64,000 nt of DNA. It comes from Streptomyces griseosporeus. GTDB lineage: Bacteria; Actinomycetota; Actinomycetes; Streptomycetales; Streptomycetaceae. Location: positions 449,081-513,080 of the forward strand of contig NZ_BNBR01000004.1 of NCBI RefSeq assembly GCF_014656055.1. Reading direction: 5' to 3'. The notes beneath the pieces are model-generated. The model saw only the letters and a list, made by a program, of their open reading frames with translations. It searched no databases and was not told where the DNA came from. Shown in pieces: positions 1 to 8,358 of this stretch (the first letter of the stretch is position 1; each line of letters opens with the position of its first letter). A program made the position numbers and the translations under genes.

Positions 1-1
1 G

Positions 2-826
2 ACACTGCTGCGGCTCCTCGACGACCTGCGGCCCGTCGTCCAGTTCACGCTGCACGGCATCGAGGTCGGCGGCGCCTTCACCATGCTGACCCGGCGCGTC
101 CCCGGCGCCGCGTCCGCCTTCCGCGCGACCGCCGCCCGCCTCGGCGTCCCCCTCGACCACCACCCCTGCGACGGCCCCGACTGGCAGCTCGACCCGCCCG
201 GTGTGCTGCACCTGCCCGCCGGCCGCGCCGCCGACCCCGACGACGCCGGCGAACGCGACCCCAGCGGCTACGTCGCCGGCAGCACCTGGCTGCACCCGCG
301 CCGCCACGGCACGCTCACCGCGCTCGTCGAGGCGCCCGCCTGGGCCGTCCCCGCGGTGAGCGACGCCCGGCCCGCGGCCGACCCGCGCGGCGAGGTCGCC
401 CGGTTGACCGGCATGCTGCTGCGGCGCACCCGGCTGCTCACCGACCTCCTCGCCGGCGCCCCCGACACCGATGTGCCCGAGGGCCTGGCCCCGCTGCGGG
501 ACGCCGCCCGGGAACTCCTCGCCATCGCCCCGGCCGTGGTCACCACCTGGACCGCCGAGGAGCACACCGGCTCCCGCGGCCACTTCGCCACCCTCGGGGT
601 CGCCGCCCGCCGCATCCCGCTGCGCGCCGCCGCCATGATGCGCCGCGCCCTCGCCCCCACCGCCCCGCGCACCGCGGACGCGCTCGCCGGGCTGGTGCGC
701 GAGTGGTGCGCGGAGATGACGAGGACGTACCGGCCGCTGTGGATCCCGGTGTCCGCGCAGACGGGCCTGCACGTGCGGACGATGCTCGACGTGGCGACCC
801 GCCTGTGCACGACGCGGGACACCTGA
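2..826 (+). CDS. M14-family zinc carboxypeptidase, C-terminal part (5' end outside window)
   Basis: The reading frame is open from base 2, so this is the last ~274 residues of a longer protein. The segment LHGIEVGGAF near the start fits the region of the third zinc-ligand histidine of M14 peptidases, and ALVEAPAW (around residue 109 of the visible part) fits the segment with the catalytic glutamate. These enzymes remove C-terminal residues from peptides. The zinc-binding HxxE would lie upstream and is not visible, so activity cannot be judged. The stop codon sits inside the first unit of a 38-bp tandem repeat. It converges on pepN. The family call is from recalled motif layout, not a search; another M14-like hydrolase is possible. 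Confidence 0.62.
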   Translation, partial: TLLRLLDDLRPVVQFTLHGIEVGGAFTMLTRRVPGAASAFRATAARLGVPLDHHPCDGPDWQLDPPGVLHLPAGRAADPDDAGERDPSGYVAGSTWLHPRRHGTLTALVEAPAWAVPAVSDARPAADPRGEVARLTGMLLRRTRLLTDLLAGAPDTDVPEGLAPLRDAARELLAIAPAVVTTWTAEEHTGSRGHFATLGVAARRIPLRAAAMMRRALAPTAPRTADALAGLVREWCAEMTRTYRPLWIPVSAQTGLHVRTMLDVATRLCTTRDT

Positions 827-973
827 GACCGGCGATCTGCCGGCGCACCGCACGGCACAGCTGAGGCCGGCGGTCTGTCTGCGCGCGGTACGGCACAGCT
901 GAGGCCTGCGGTCTGCCGGCGCACGGCACGGCACAGCTGAGGCCGGCGGTCTGCCGGCGCACCGAAGGCACAG
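823..973. repeat. Four-copy tandem repeat, 38-bp period
   Basis: Units start at 823, 861, 899 and 937 and share the core CTGAGGCCGGCGGTCTGCCG followed by a GCGCAC..GGCACAG end; the fourth is 37 bp. The first unit begins one base before the stop codon of the carboxypeptidase gene, so the stop is part of the array. Units differ at a few positions, so the array is not freshly amplified. It lies between two convergent genes. Confidence 0.9.
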
Positions 974-1020
974 CCGACCGTGGCGGCCCGCCGCCGCACC
1001 ACCGCACCGCCCGGGACGGC

Positions 1021-1080
1021 CGACCGGACCACGGACGCACCGCGGGCTGCCGACCGGTCCCCGGACGCACCGCGGGCGGG
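1021..1080. repeat. Two-copy tandem repeat, 30-bp period
   Basis: CGACCGGNCC followed by NCGGACGCACCGCGGGC occurs at 1021-1050 and 1051-1080 with a handful of mismatches. Together with the 38-bp array this fills most of the gap between the carboxypeptidase and pepN genes. No gene is seen in the gap. Confidence 0.75.
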
Positions 1081-1104
1081 TGACCCGTCTGGGTCACCCG
1101 CCCG
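1073..1104. terminator. Hairpin terminator between convergent genes
   Basis: Perfect 14-bp stem CGGGCGGGTGACCC / GGGTCACCCGCCCG with loop GTCT. It lies 21 bases past the pepN stop codon and also faces the carboxypeptidase gene, so it could end transcription from both sides. There is no long T-run, as is usual in Streptomyces. Confidence 0.8.
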
Positions 1105-1125
1105 GTGTGCCGAGGCGCGCGTCGG

Positions 1126-3738
1126 CTACTCGGTCGCCGCCGCGTCCGCCGCCTGCGCCCGCAGCGCCCGCTCGACGCCCGCGCGGGACTCCGAGACCAG
1201 GCGGCGCAGGGCCGCGTTCGGCTCGGCCGACGCCAGCCAGGCGTCCGTGCGGTCCAGGGTGTCCTGGGACACCTGCACCGACGGGTAGAGGCCGATGGCG
1301 ATCTGCTGGGCCATCTCGTGCGAGCGGGACTCCCAGATGTCCTTGACCACCTCGAAGTACCGGGCCGTGTACGGCGCGAGCAGCTCCCGCTGGTCGGTCT
1401 GCACGAAACCGCCGATCACGGCCTCCTGCACCGCGTTCGGCAGCTTGTCGGAGTCCACGACCGACGCCCACGCCTCCGCCTTGGCCTCCGGCGTCGGGCG
1501 CGCGGCGCGCGCGGTGGCGGCGTGCCGCTCACCGGCGGCGGTCCGGTCCCGCTCGTACTCGCCGGCGATCTCCGCCTCGTCGTACCGGCCGACGGCCGCG
1601 AGCCGCTGCACGAACGTCCAGCGCAGCTCGGTGTCGACGGCCAGGCCCTCGATCGTCTGCGTGCCGTCCAGCAGCCCCTCCAGCAGGTCCAGCTGCTCGG
1701 GCGTGCGGGCCGTCGCCGCGAACGCCCGCGCCCAGGCCAGCTGGTGGTCGCTGCCCGCCTCGGCGGCCCGGAGGTGGGCCAGCGTGGCGTCGGTCCAGCG
1801 GGCCAGCAGCGTCTCGCGGGCGGCCGGGTCGGCGTACAGGTCGATCGCCAGCTTCACCTGCCGGTGCAGCGACTGCACGACGCCGATGTCGGACTCCTTG
1901 CCGATGCCCGACAGCACCAGCGACAGGTAGTCGCGGGTGGCCAGCTCGGCGTCCCGGGTCATGTCCCAGGCCGACGCCCAGCACAGCGCCCGCGGCAGCG
2001 ACGCCTCGAAGTCGCCGAGGTGCTCGGTGACCGTCCGCAGCGAGTCCTCGTCCAGGCGGACCTTGGCGTACGACAGGTCGTCGTCGTTGAGCAGCACCAC
2101 CGCCGGCCGGCGCCGGCCCACCAGCTGCGGTACGGCGGTCAGCTCGCCGTCCACGTCCAGCTCGATCCGCTCGTCACGGACCAGCTTGCCGCTCGCCTCG
2201 TCCAGCTCGTACAGGCCCACCGCGATCCGGTGCGGGCGCAGCACCGGCTCGCCCTTGGCGCCGGCGGGCAGCGCGGGCGCCTCCTGCCGGATGCCGAAGG
2301 AGGTGACGACACCCTCGGCGTCCGTCTCGATCTCGGGGCGCAGGATGTTGATGCCGGCCGTCTCCAGCCACGCCTTCGACCAGGCCTTCAGATCGCGCCC
2401 GGAGGTCTCCTCCAGCGCGCCCAGCAGGTCGGACAGGCGCGTGTTGCCGTACGCGTGCCGCTTGAAGTAGGCCTGCACGCCGCGGAAGAACTCGTCCTCG
2501 CCGACGTACGCCACCAGCTGCTTCAGGACGGAGGCGCCCTTGGCGTACGTGATGCCGTCGAAGTTGACGAGCACGTCGTCCAGATCGCGGATGTCCGCCA
2601 TGATCGGGTGGGTGGACGGCAGCTGGTCCTGCCGGTACGCCCAGGTCTTCATCGAGTTCGCGAACGTCGTCCACGAGTGCGGCCAGCGCGAGCCCGGCGC
2701 GGCGGCCTGGCAGGCGATGGACGTGTAGGTGGCGAACGACTCGTTCAGCCACAGGTCGTTCCACCACTCCATGGTGACCAGGTCGCCGAACCACATGTGG
2801 GCCAGCTCGTGCAGGATCGTCTCCGCCCGCACCTCGTACGCCGCGTCGGTCACCTTCGACCGGAAGACGTACTGGTCGCGGATGGTCACCGCGCCCGCGT
2901 TCTCCATCGCGCCCGCGTTGAACTCCGGCACGAACAGCTGGTCGTACTTCTCGAACGGGTACGCGAAGTCGAACTTCTCCTGGAACCAGTCGAAGCCCTG
3001 CCGGGTGACCTCGAAGATCGCGTCGGCGTCGAGGAACTCGGCCAGCGAGGGCCGGCAGTAGATGCCGAGCGGCACGGACTGCCCGTCCTTCTCGTACACG
3101 CTGTGCACCGAGTGGTACGGGCCGACGATCAGGGCCGTGATGTACGACGAGATCCGCGGCGTCGGCTCGAAGACCCACACGTTGTCCTGGGGCTCCGGGG
3201 TCGGCGAGTTGGACACCACGGTCCAGCCCTCGGGCGCCTTCACGGTGAACTGGAAGGTGGCCTTCAGGTCCGGCTGCTCGAAGGAGGCGAAGACCCGGCG
3301 GGCGTCCGGCACCTCGAACTGGGTGTACAGGTAGGCCTGGTTGTCGACCGGGTCGACGAACCGGTGCAGGCCCTCGCCCGTGTTGGTGTATTCGCAGTCC
3401 GCGACGACCCGCAGGATGTTGCGGCCCTCCAGCAGGCCGGGCAGGGCGATGCGGGAGTCCTGGAAGACCTCCGCCGGGTCCAGCGCGTCCCCGTTCAGGG
3501 TCACCTCGTGGACCGTGGGCGCCACCAGGTCGATGAAGGACGTGGCGCCTCCCCCACTCTCGGCTTCGCTCGAGCGGGAGGTGCCCCCACCGGCGACGTC
3601 GAAGCGCACCGTGGTCACGGACCGGTAGGTGCCGCCCTCCTGCGCGCCGGAGAGGTCGAGATCGATCTCGTACGAGTCAACGGTGAGCAGCTTCGCCCGC
3701 TGCTGCGCCTCTTCGCGAGTCAGGTTTGTGCCAGGCAC
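1126..3738 (-). CDS. pepN: Aminopeptidase N (M1 family), copy 1
   Basis: 870-residue cytoplasmic zinc metallo-aminopeptidase that removes N-terminal residues from peptides. The GAMEN substrate-binding motif is at about 276-280, zinc site HELAH at 310-314, followed by LNESFATY with the third ligand Glu about 19 residues on; the C-terminal half is the helical ERAP1-like domain. Length fits the actinobacterial PepN family. The ATG start is followed by PGTNLTREEA, matching the start of the second copy at 21483-24065 (PGENLSRDEA). Residues around 55-72 (GGGTSRSSEAESGGGA) come from a palindromic repeat inserted in frame, absent from the paralogue. Divergent from the LysR gene cluster is not the case: both run on the minus strand. 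Confidence 0.96.
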   Translation of the reverse strand: MPGTNLTREEAQQRAKLLTVDSYEIDLDLSGAQEGGTYRSVTTVRFDVAGGGTSRSSEAESGGGATSFIDLVAPTVHEVTLNGDALDPAEVFQDSRIALPGLLEGRNILRVVADCEYTNTGEGLHRFVDPVDNQAYLYTQFEVPDARRVFASFEQPDLKATFQFTVKAPEGWTVVSNSPTPEPQDNVWVFEPTPRISSYITALIVGPYHSVHSVYEKDGQSVPLGIYCRPSLAEFLDADAIFEVTRQGFDWFQEKFDFAYPFEKYDQLFVPEFNAGAMENAGAVTIRDQYVFRSKVTDAAYEVRAETILHELAHMWFGDLVTMEWWNDLWLNESFATYTSIACQAAAPGSRWPHSWTTFANSMKTWAYRQDQLPSTHPIMADIRDLDDVLVNFDGITYAKGASVLKQLVAYVGEDEFFRGVQAYFKRHAYGNTRLSDLLGALEETSGRDLKAWSKAWLETAGINILRPEIETDAEGVVTSFGIRQEAPALPAGAKGEPVLRPHRIAVGLYELDEASGKLVRDERIELDVDGELTAVPQLVGRRRPAVVLLNDDDLSYAKVRLDEDSLRTVTEHLGDFEASLPRALCWASAWDMTRDAELATRDYLSLVLSGIGKESDIGVVQSLHRQVKLAIDLYADPAARETLLARWTDATLAHLRAAEAGSDHQLAWARAFAATARTPEQLDLLEGLLDGTQTIEGLAVDTELRWTFVQRLAAVGRYDEAEIAGEYERDRTAAGERHAATARAARPTPEAKAEAWASVVDSDKLPNAVQEAVIGGFVQTDQRELLAPYTARYFEVVKDIWESRSHEMAQQIAIGLYPSVQVSQDTLDRTDAWLASAEPNAALRRLVSESRAGVERALRAQAADAAATE
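3544..3591. repeat. Palindromic Streptomyces-type repeat inserted inside pepN
   Basis: GGCGCCTCCCCC-ACTCTCGGCTTCGCTCGAG-CGGGAGGTGCCCCCACC forms nested inverted repeats: CCTCCC pairs with GGGAGG, and CTCG with CGAG around GCTTCGCT. I recall this motif as a common intergenic repeat in Streptomyces genomes. Here it sits in coding sequence, reads through in frame, and corresponds to a net gain of 12 residues against the PepN paralogue in the same window. Confidence 0.7.
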
Positions 3739-3753
3739 GCGGTCATCTCCTCG

Positions 3754-4668
3754 TCATGTGTGGATTGCGCCATCCTTCCACGTGAGGTCCCGCTCGGGCG
3801 ACGATCCTCCGGCGGCCACGGCCCGCGCCAGCGCCCGCACCGGCTCCGTCTCCCCGTCCCGGTGCCACACCAGGCCCAGCACCGAGTCGGGCAGCCCGTC
3901 CACGGGGACGAACACCACGTCCCGCCGCCGGTGGTAGACGGCCGTCGGCCGGCACAGCAGCATCGCCGCGCGGCCCGCGGCCACCTGCGACAGGCCCTCC
4001 TGGAGGGTCGTCACCTCGGGCCCGGGCACCGCCGACGGCGCCTGCGCGGCCCGCCAGTACGCGGGCGCGGGCGCGGCCGGCGTCACCAGCGGCACCGCCG
4101 CGACCTCCGCCGCCGACACCGCCGTACGGCCAGCGAAGGGGTGCCCGGCGCCGACCGCGACCGTCTGCCGCTGCCGGGGGAAGACCGCGCCCAGCACCAG
4201 GTCCGGCTCCTCGACCGGCAGCAGCACCGCCGCCGCGTCCACGGCACCCGAGCGCACCGCGCCGAACGGGTCGCTGTAGGGCAGCTCCACCAGGTCGGTG
4301 ACGTACCCCGGATGCCGGTCCGTGAGCCGGCGGACCACCTCGGTCAGCCGGTCGTCGGCCGTCCCCTGGAAACCGAGGCGCAGCGTGCCCGCCACGCCCC
4401 GCGCCTCCGCGGCCGTCTCCGCGAGCGCCGCCGCCAGGCCGTCGTAGGCCGGACGCAGCCGCGCCAGGAACCGCTCGCCGAGCGGGGTCAGCGCGACCCG
4501 GCGGCTCGTGCGGTGCACCAGCCGGGCCCCCACCCGCCGCTCCAGCGACCGCAGCAGCTGGCTGACCCGGCTCTGCGACACGTACAGCCGCTCGCCCGCC
4601 CGCCCGAAGTGCAGCTCCTCGGCCAGTACCAGGAAGCACTCCAGTTCACGGATCTCCAGTCCCGGCAC
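3754..4668 (-). CDS. LysR-family transcriptional regulator
   Basis: About 304 residues. The N-terminus LEIRELECFLVLAEELHFGRAGERL with YVSQSRVSQLLRSLE is a textbook LysR winged helix-turn-helix (scan across residues 4-60), followed by the effector-binding domain. I chose the GTG at 4668 because GGAGGGGCGAGGGGC precedes it and the family's domain begins at once; an upstream ATG at 4719 adds a low-complexity basic tail and lacks a ribosome site. It is divergent from the MFS gene at 4777, an arrangement typical of LysR regulators that control the adjacent exporter through the shared gap. The inducer is unknown. Confidence 0.88.
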   Translation of the reverse strand: MPGLEIRELECFLVLAEELHFGRAGERLYVSQSRVSQLLRSLERRVGARLVHRTSRRVALTPLGERFLARLRPAYDGLAAALAETAAEARGVAGTLRLGFQGTADDRLTEVVRRLTDRHPGYVTDLVELPYSDPFGAVRSGAVDAAAVLLPVEEPDLVLGAVFPRQRQTVAVGAGHPFAGRTAVSAAEVAAVPLVTPAAPAPAYWRAAQAPSAVPGPEVTTLQEGLSQVAAGRAAMLLCRPTAVYHRRRDVVFVPVDGLPDSVLGLVWHRDGETEPVRALARAVAAGGSSPERDLTWKDGAIHT

Positions 4669-4776
4669 GCCCCTCGCCCCTCCCGCCCCGGCCGTCCGCC
4701 GTCGATGAGTCCTGCTCATGGAAGGTTGAGGAGATCGCCGTTGTTCCACCGGGGCGCCGGGCCGAAGGGTGAAGGG

Positions 4777-5964
4777 GTGTCCTCCACTCACCGTTTCGCC
4801 GGTCCCCTCTTCCTCGCCGCCGCCACCTTCTCCGTCGTCACCGGCGAGATGCTGCCGGTCGGCCTGCTCACCTCCCTCGGCGCCGGGCTCGGCGTCTCAC
4901 CCGGCACCGCCGGACTCGCCGTCACCCTGCCCGGGCTGGTCGCCGCCGCGGCCTCGCTGCTGCTGCCGGTCGCCGTGCGGCGGGCCGACCGCCGCACCGT
5001 CCTCGCCGGGCTGCTGCTCCTGCTGGCCGCCGCGAACGTGCTCTGCGCGCTGGCCCCGCACCTCGCTGTCCTGCTCCTCGCCCGGGCCCTGGTCGGGGTG
5101 TGCATCGGCGGGGTGTGGGCGGTCGCGGCCGGGCTCGGACCGCGGCTGGTGCCGCCGGAGCGCGCCGCGCGGGCCACCGCCGTCGTCTTCAGCGGGATCG
5201 CCGTCGCCTCCGTGCTCGGCGTACCCGCCGGCACCTGGCTCGGCGCCCTGGCCGGCTGGCGCTGGGCCTTCGCCGCGCTCGCCGTGCTCTCCGCCGCCGT
5301 GGCGGGCGCGCTCGCCCTCGCGCTGCCGCCGCTGCCGCCCGAGGCGCCCGTACGGCTCGCCACCTTCCCGGACCTGCTGCGCACCCCGCCCGTACGGCGC
5401 GGGCTGCTGGCCGTCGCGCTGCTGGTCACCGGCCACTTCGCCGCGTACACCTACGTCCGCCCGGTGCTGGAGCGGGTGCCCGGGCTCGGTTCCGGCACGG
5501 TCAGCGCCCTGCTCCTCGCTTACGGCCTCGCCGGCGTCGCCGGCACCTTCACCGGCGGCGCCCTCGCCGCCCGCGACCCGCGGCGTGCGCTGCTCGCCAT
5601 CGCCGCCGGGCTCGGCACGGTCGTCCTCGCCCTGGTCCCGGCAGGGGGCTCGCTTGCCGCGACGGCCGCCCTGCTCACCGTCTGGGGGCTGCTCTACGGC
5701 GGGGTCTCCGTCTCCGCCCAGAACCTGCTCTCGGGCGCCGCCCCGCAGGCCCGCGAGGCCGGCTCGGCCCTCTTCGCCGGCGTGTTCAACACGGCCATCG
5801 CGCTGGGCGCCCTCCTCGGCGGCCGGACGGCCGACAGCGGTGGCCCGGCCGCGGTGCTCGCCCTCGGCGGGGCGCTGGCCCTGCTCGCCGTACCGGCCGT
5901 CGCCCGCGCCCGGACACGACGTCCGAATCCCGCCGGTACCGGACGGGCGAGAGCGCGAGCCTGA
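4777..5964 (+). CDS. MFS efflux transporter (DHA1 type)
   Basis: 395-residue integral membrane protein with twelve predicted hydrophobic spans. The start region TGEMLPVGLLTSLGAGLGVSP and the downstream motif-A region RRADRRTVL after span 2 fit the proton-coupled drug exporters of the Cmx/AraJ type. The GTG start has GAAGGGTGAAGGG just upstream; reading frame upstream of this point is open by chance only. Divergent from a LysR regulator, which probably controls it. Substrate cannot be read from sequence; sugar/arabinose exporters of the same subfamily are an alternative. Confidence 0.85.
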   Translation: MSSTHRFAGPLFLAAATFSVVTGEMLPVGLLTSLGAGLGVSPGTAGLAVTLPGLVAAAASLLLPVAVRRADRRTVLAGLLLLLAAANVLCALAPHLAVLLLARALVGVCIGGVWAVAAGLGPRLVPPERAARATAVVFSGIAVASVLGVPAGTWLGALAGWRWAFAALAVLSAAVAGALALALPPLPPEAPVRLATFPDLLRTPPVRRGLLAVALLVTGHFAAYTYVRPVLERVPGLGSGTVSALLLAYGLAGVAGTFTGGALAARDPRRALLAIAAGLGTVVLALVPAGGSLAATAALLTVWGLLYGGVSVSAQNLLSGAAPQAREAGSALFAGVFNTAIALGALLGGRTADSGGPAAVLALGGALALLAVPAVARARTRRPNPAGTGRARARA

Positions 5965-5968
5965 GACC

Positions 5969-6454
5969 ATGACCACCGAAACGAGCACCTACACCGCCCG
6001 TCCCATCCCGCCCGACGCCCTCGCCGAGCTGCGCGTCACCGACGACGCGGGCCGCGTCCCGTCCCCGCTCACCGACGACGAGGGCGGCGCCCCGCTGCGC
6101 TGCTGCCTGCGGCACAGCCGGGTCGGGGAGCGCATCACGCTGGTCTCGTACGCCCCGCTGCGCCGCTGGGCCGCCGAGACCGGCGCCCGGCCCGGGCCCT
6201 ACGACGAACAGGGCCCCGTCTTCATCCACGCCGACGAGTGCCCGGGCCCGGAGGGTGACGGCCTCGCCTTCACCAACGCGCACCGCGTGCTGCGCCGCTA
6301 CTCCGCCGACGGGCACATCCTCGGCGGCGAGCTGGTCGAGGAGGGCTTCGGCGAGCGCGAGGTGCAGAAAGCGTTCGACGACCCGGCCGTGGCACTGGTC
6401 CACGTCCGGGCCGTCGAGTACGGCTGCTTCTACTACGAGATCAGGAGGCCGTAG
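5969..6454 (+). CDS. DUF1203 domain protein
   Basis: 161 residues, starting four bases after the MFS stop, so probably cotranscribed. The pattern LRCCLRHSRVGERITLVSYAPL then GPVFIHADECPG matches my memory of the DUF1203 family of small soluble proteins. Two adjacent cysteines followed by His (CCLRH) and a later conserved HADEC could bind a metal, but this is inference. Function is unknown. It runs convergently into asd, with only 13 bases between the stops. Confidence 0.8.
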   Translation: MTTETSTYTARPIPPDALAELRVTDDAGRVPSPLTDDEGGAPLRCCLRHSRVGERITLVSYAPLRRWAAETGARPGPYDEQGPVFIHADECPGPEGDGLAFTNAHRVLRRYSADGHILGGELVEEGFGEREVQKAFDDPAVALVHVRAVEYGCFYYEIRRP

Positions 6455-6467
6455 CCCCCCTGGCCCG

Positions 6468-7484
6468 TCAGCCCTTCAGCTCCGCGGCGACCAGCTCCGC
6501 GATCTGCACGGCGTTCAGCGCCGCGCCCTTGCGGAGGTTGTCGTTGGAGATGAACAGGGCGAGGCCGTTGTCCACCGTCTCGTCGCGGCGGATGCGGCCG
6601 ACGTACGACGGGTCCTTGCCGGCCGCCTGCAGCGGAGTCGGGATGTCCGACAGCTCGACCCCGGGGGCGTCCTTCAGCAGCTCGGTCGCGCGCTCCGGGC
6701 TGATCGGGCGGGCGAACCGGGCGTTGACCTGGAGGGAGTGACCGGAGAAGACCGGCACGCGGACACAGGTGCCGGAGACCTTCAGACCGGGGATCTCCAG
6801 GATCTTGCGGGACTCGTTGCGCAGCTTCTGCTCCTCGTCGGTCTCGTTCAGACCGTCGTCGACGAGGTTCCCGGCGAAGGGCAGCACGTTGAAGGCGATG
6901 GTGCGCTTGTAGACGCCCGGCTCGGGGAAGTCCACGGCCTCGCCGTCGTGGGTGAGCTTGTCGGCGTCGGCGATCACCTTCTGCGCCTGGCCGTGCAGCT
7001 CGGCCACGCCCGCGAGCCCCGAACCGGACACGGCCTGGTAGGTGGCGACGACCAGCGCCTCCAGGCCGGCCTCGGCGTGCAGCGGCCGCAGGACCGGCAT
7101 CGCGGCCATCGTCGTGCAGTTCGGGTTGGCGATGATGCCCTTGGGGCGGTTCGCGATCGCGTGCGGGTTGACCTCGGAGACCACCAGCGGCACCTCGGGG
7201 TCCTTGCGCCACGCCGAGGAGTTGTCGATCACGACGGCGCCCTGGGAGGCGACCTTCTCCGCCAGCGCCTTGGAGGTGGCGCCGCCCGCGGAGAACAGCA
7301 CGATGTCCAGGCCGGTGTAGTCGGCGGTGGACGCGTCCTCCACCGTGACGCCGTCCAGCTCCGTGCCGGCGGAGCGGGCCGAGGCGAACAGCCGCAGCTC
7401 GTCGACCGGGAAGTTCCGCTCCTTGAGGATCCTGCGCATGACCGTGCCCACCTGACCGGTGGCTCCGACGATTCCGACCCTCAC
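6468..7484 (-). CDS. asd: Aspartate-semialdehyde dehydrogenase
   Basis: Reduces aspartyl phosphate to aspartate semialdehyde with NADPH, the branch-point step to lysine/diaminopimelate, threonine and methionine. 338 residues. The N-terminal Rossmann motif VGIVGATGQVGTVM binds NADP, and the catalytic cysteine is C123 in NPNCTT; RIRRDETVDNG lies near the C-terminus. The GTG at 7484 is preferred because GAGGGAG sits 6-8 bases upstream and the Rossmann strand begins immediately; an ATG at 7508 would add eight residues. The usual partner aspartate kinase is not adjacent, so this may be the second, stand-alone copy known from Streptomyces genomes. Confidence 0.95.
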   Translation of the reverse strand: MRVGIVGATGQVGTVMRRILKERNFPVDELRLFASARSAGTELDGVTVEDASTADYTGLDIVLFSAGGATSKALAEKVASQGAVVIDNSSAWRKDPEVPLVVSEVNPHAIANRPKGIIANPNCTTMAAMPVLRPLHAEAGLEALVVATYQAVSGSGLAGVAELHGQAQKVIADADKLTHDGEAVDFPEPGVYKRTIAFNVLPFAGNLVDDGLNETDEEQKLRNESRKILEIPGLKVSGTCVRVPVFSGHSLQVNARFARPISPERATELLKDAPGVELSDIPTPLQAAGKDPSYVGRIRRDETVDNGLALFISNDNLRKGAALNAVQIAELVAAELKG

Positions 7485-7814
7485 GGCGACTCCCTCTGCT
7501 TTCCCCACTTGACGGGCTTGTCCAACGAGGCTTTTCCATCATGCGGCCGACCCGGGCCCGCCTGTCCAATTCTTTGCGGCCGGTGCCCGAGGAATGGGAC
7601 GCGCCGAGCCCGGCCCCGGTTCCGGAAATTTCCCCAGGACCCGTGCTGAGCTGCAGGAATTCATCCTCCGGGCGTCCCGCGCCGCAAGCTCGCCTGCCCA
7701 CCGGGCCCTCGGCCACACGCGGTGTGACGTACGCCTCTCGGCCGTTGCCGGGACCCGGTGAACGTTCCGCCGGGCCGCGGCGTCGTAGGAGAAACACGGT
7801 GAGGGGGGTGGCTT
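7485..7814. other. Divergent gap between asd and the ECF sigma gene
   Basis: No convincing gene. It carries the promoters of two divergent units. The right end holds a candidate ECF-type promoter described separately. The middle, about 7500-7720, shows no strong hairpin or repeat. Confidence 0.6.
7758..7787 (+). promoter_or_regulatory. Candidate ECF-type promoter of the sigma gene
   Basis: GTGAAC (7758-7763), 17 bases, CGTCGTA (7781-7787) resembles the AAC...CGTC pattern recognised by many ECF sigma factors, and lies 28 bases before the start of an ECF sigma gene. This would fit self-activation, which is common for the family. The match is short and unverified. Confidence 0.4.
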
Positions 7815-8357
7815 GTGCTGCGCAGAAGAGCGAGGCGCGGCCCGCAGGCGTACGCCGCCGCGGCCGGCGATCCGCTGGACGCGGCGCAGGAACGCCGGGT
7901 GCGGGCGGTGCTCGCGCTCGGCGGGGTACCGCAGGCGGACCTGCCGGACGGGGTACAGCAGGTCCGTCTGCGGCTCCTGGAGCGGGCCGCGAGCGGCCGG
8001 GAGGCGCCGCGGGACGTCTCGGCGTGGGCGGCGGTCGTCGCCTCCAACCTGGCGATGGACTGGCACCGCGCCAAGCGCCGCCAGGAGCGGCTGGGGGAGC
8101 GCCTGGCCGCGCTGCGTCCGCCGGAGCACGTGCCGGGGGAGGGGGAGGACACCCGCCTGCTGTCCCTCGCCGTCGCCCAGGGCCTGGACGAGCTGCCCGA
8201 CGCCCAGCGTCAGGTCCTCGTCCTGCGCTTCTACGCCGACCTGCCGGTGCGGTCCATCGCGGAGGAGCTGGGCGTGCCGGAGGGCACGGTCAAGAGCAGG
8301 CTGCACACGGCGGTCCGGGCCCTGCGGGCCCGCCTGCACGAGGACGAGGTGGTGTGA
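7815..8357 (+). CDS. ECF-family RNA polymerase sigma factor
   Basis: 180 residues. Region 2 spans about 35-85 (VQQVRLRLLERA ... WAAVVASNLAMDWHRAKRR) and region 4 about 120-170 (LPDAQRQVLVLRFYADLPVRS, then a helix-turn-helix EELGVPEGTVKSRLHTAVRALR). It redirects RNA polymerase to a small regulon. GTG start with a GAGGGGGG Shine-Dalgarno. The next gene starts one base after its stop and encodes a one-span membrane protein that probably acts as its anti-sigma partner or target. Confidence 0.93.
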   Translation: MLRRRARRGPQAYAAAAGDPLDAAQERRVRAVLALGGVPQADLPDGVQQVRLRLLERAASGREAPRDVSAWAAVVASNLAMDWHRAKRRQERLGERLAALRPPEHVPGEGEDTRLLSLAVAQGLDELPDAQRQVLVLRFYADLPVRSIAEELGVPEGTVKSRLHTAVRALRARLHEDEVV

Positions 8358-8358
8358 C

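Noticed and set aside
823..973. CRISPR-like array
   Set aside because: The 38-bp units are directly adjacent with no spacers and no cas genes nearby; it is a plain tandem repeat.
1105..5964. A 1619-codon open frame across pepN, LysR and MFS
   Set aside because: Only its last 395 codons (from 4777) encode a real protein; the rest is antisense to pepN and LysR and open because GC-rich DNA has few stops.
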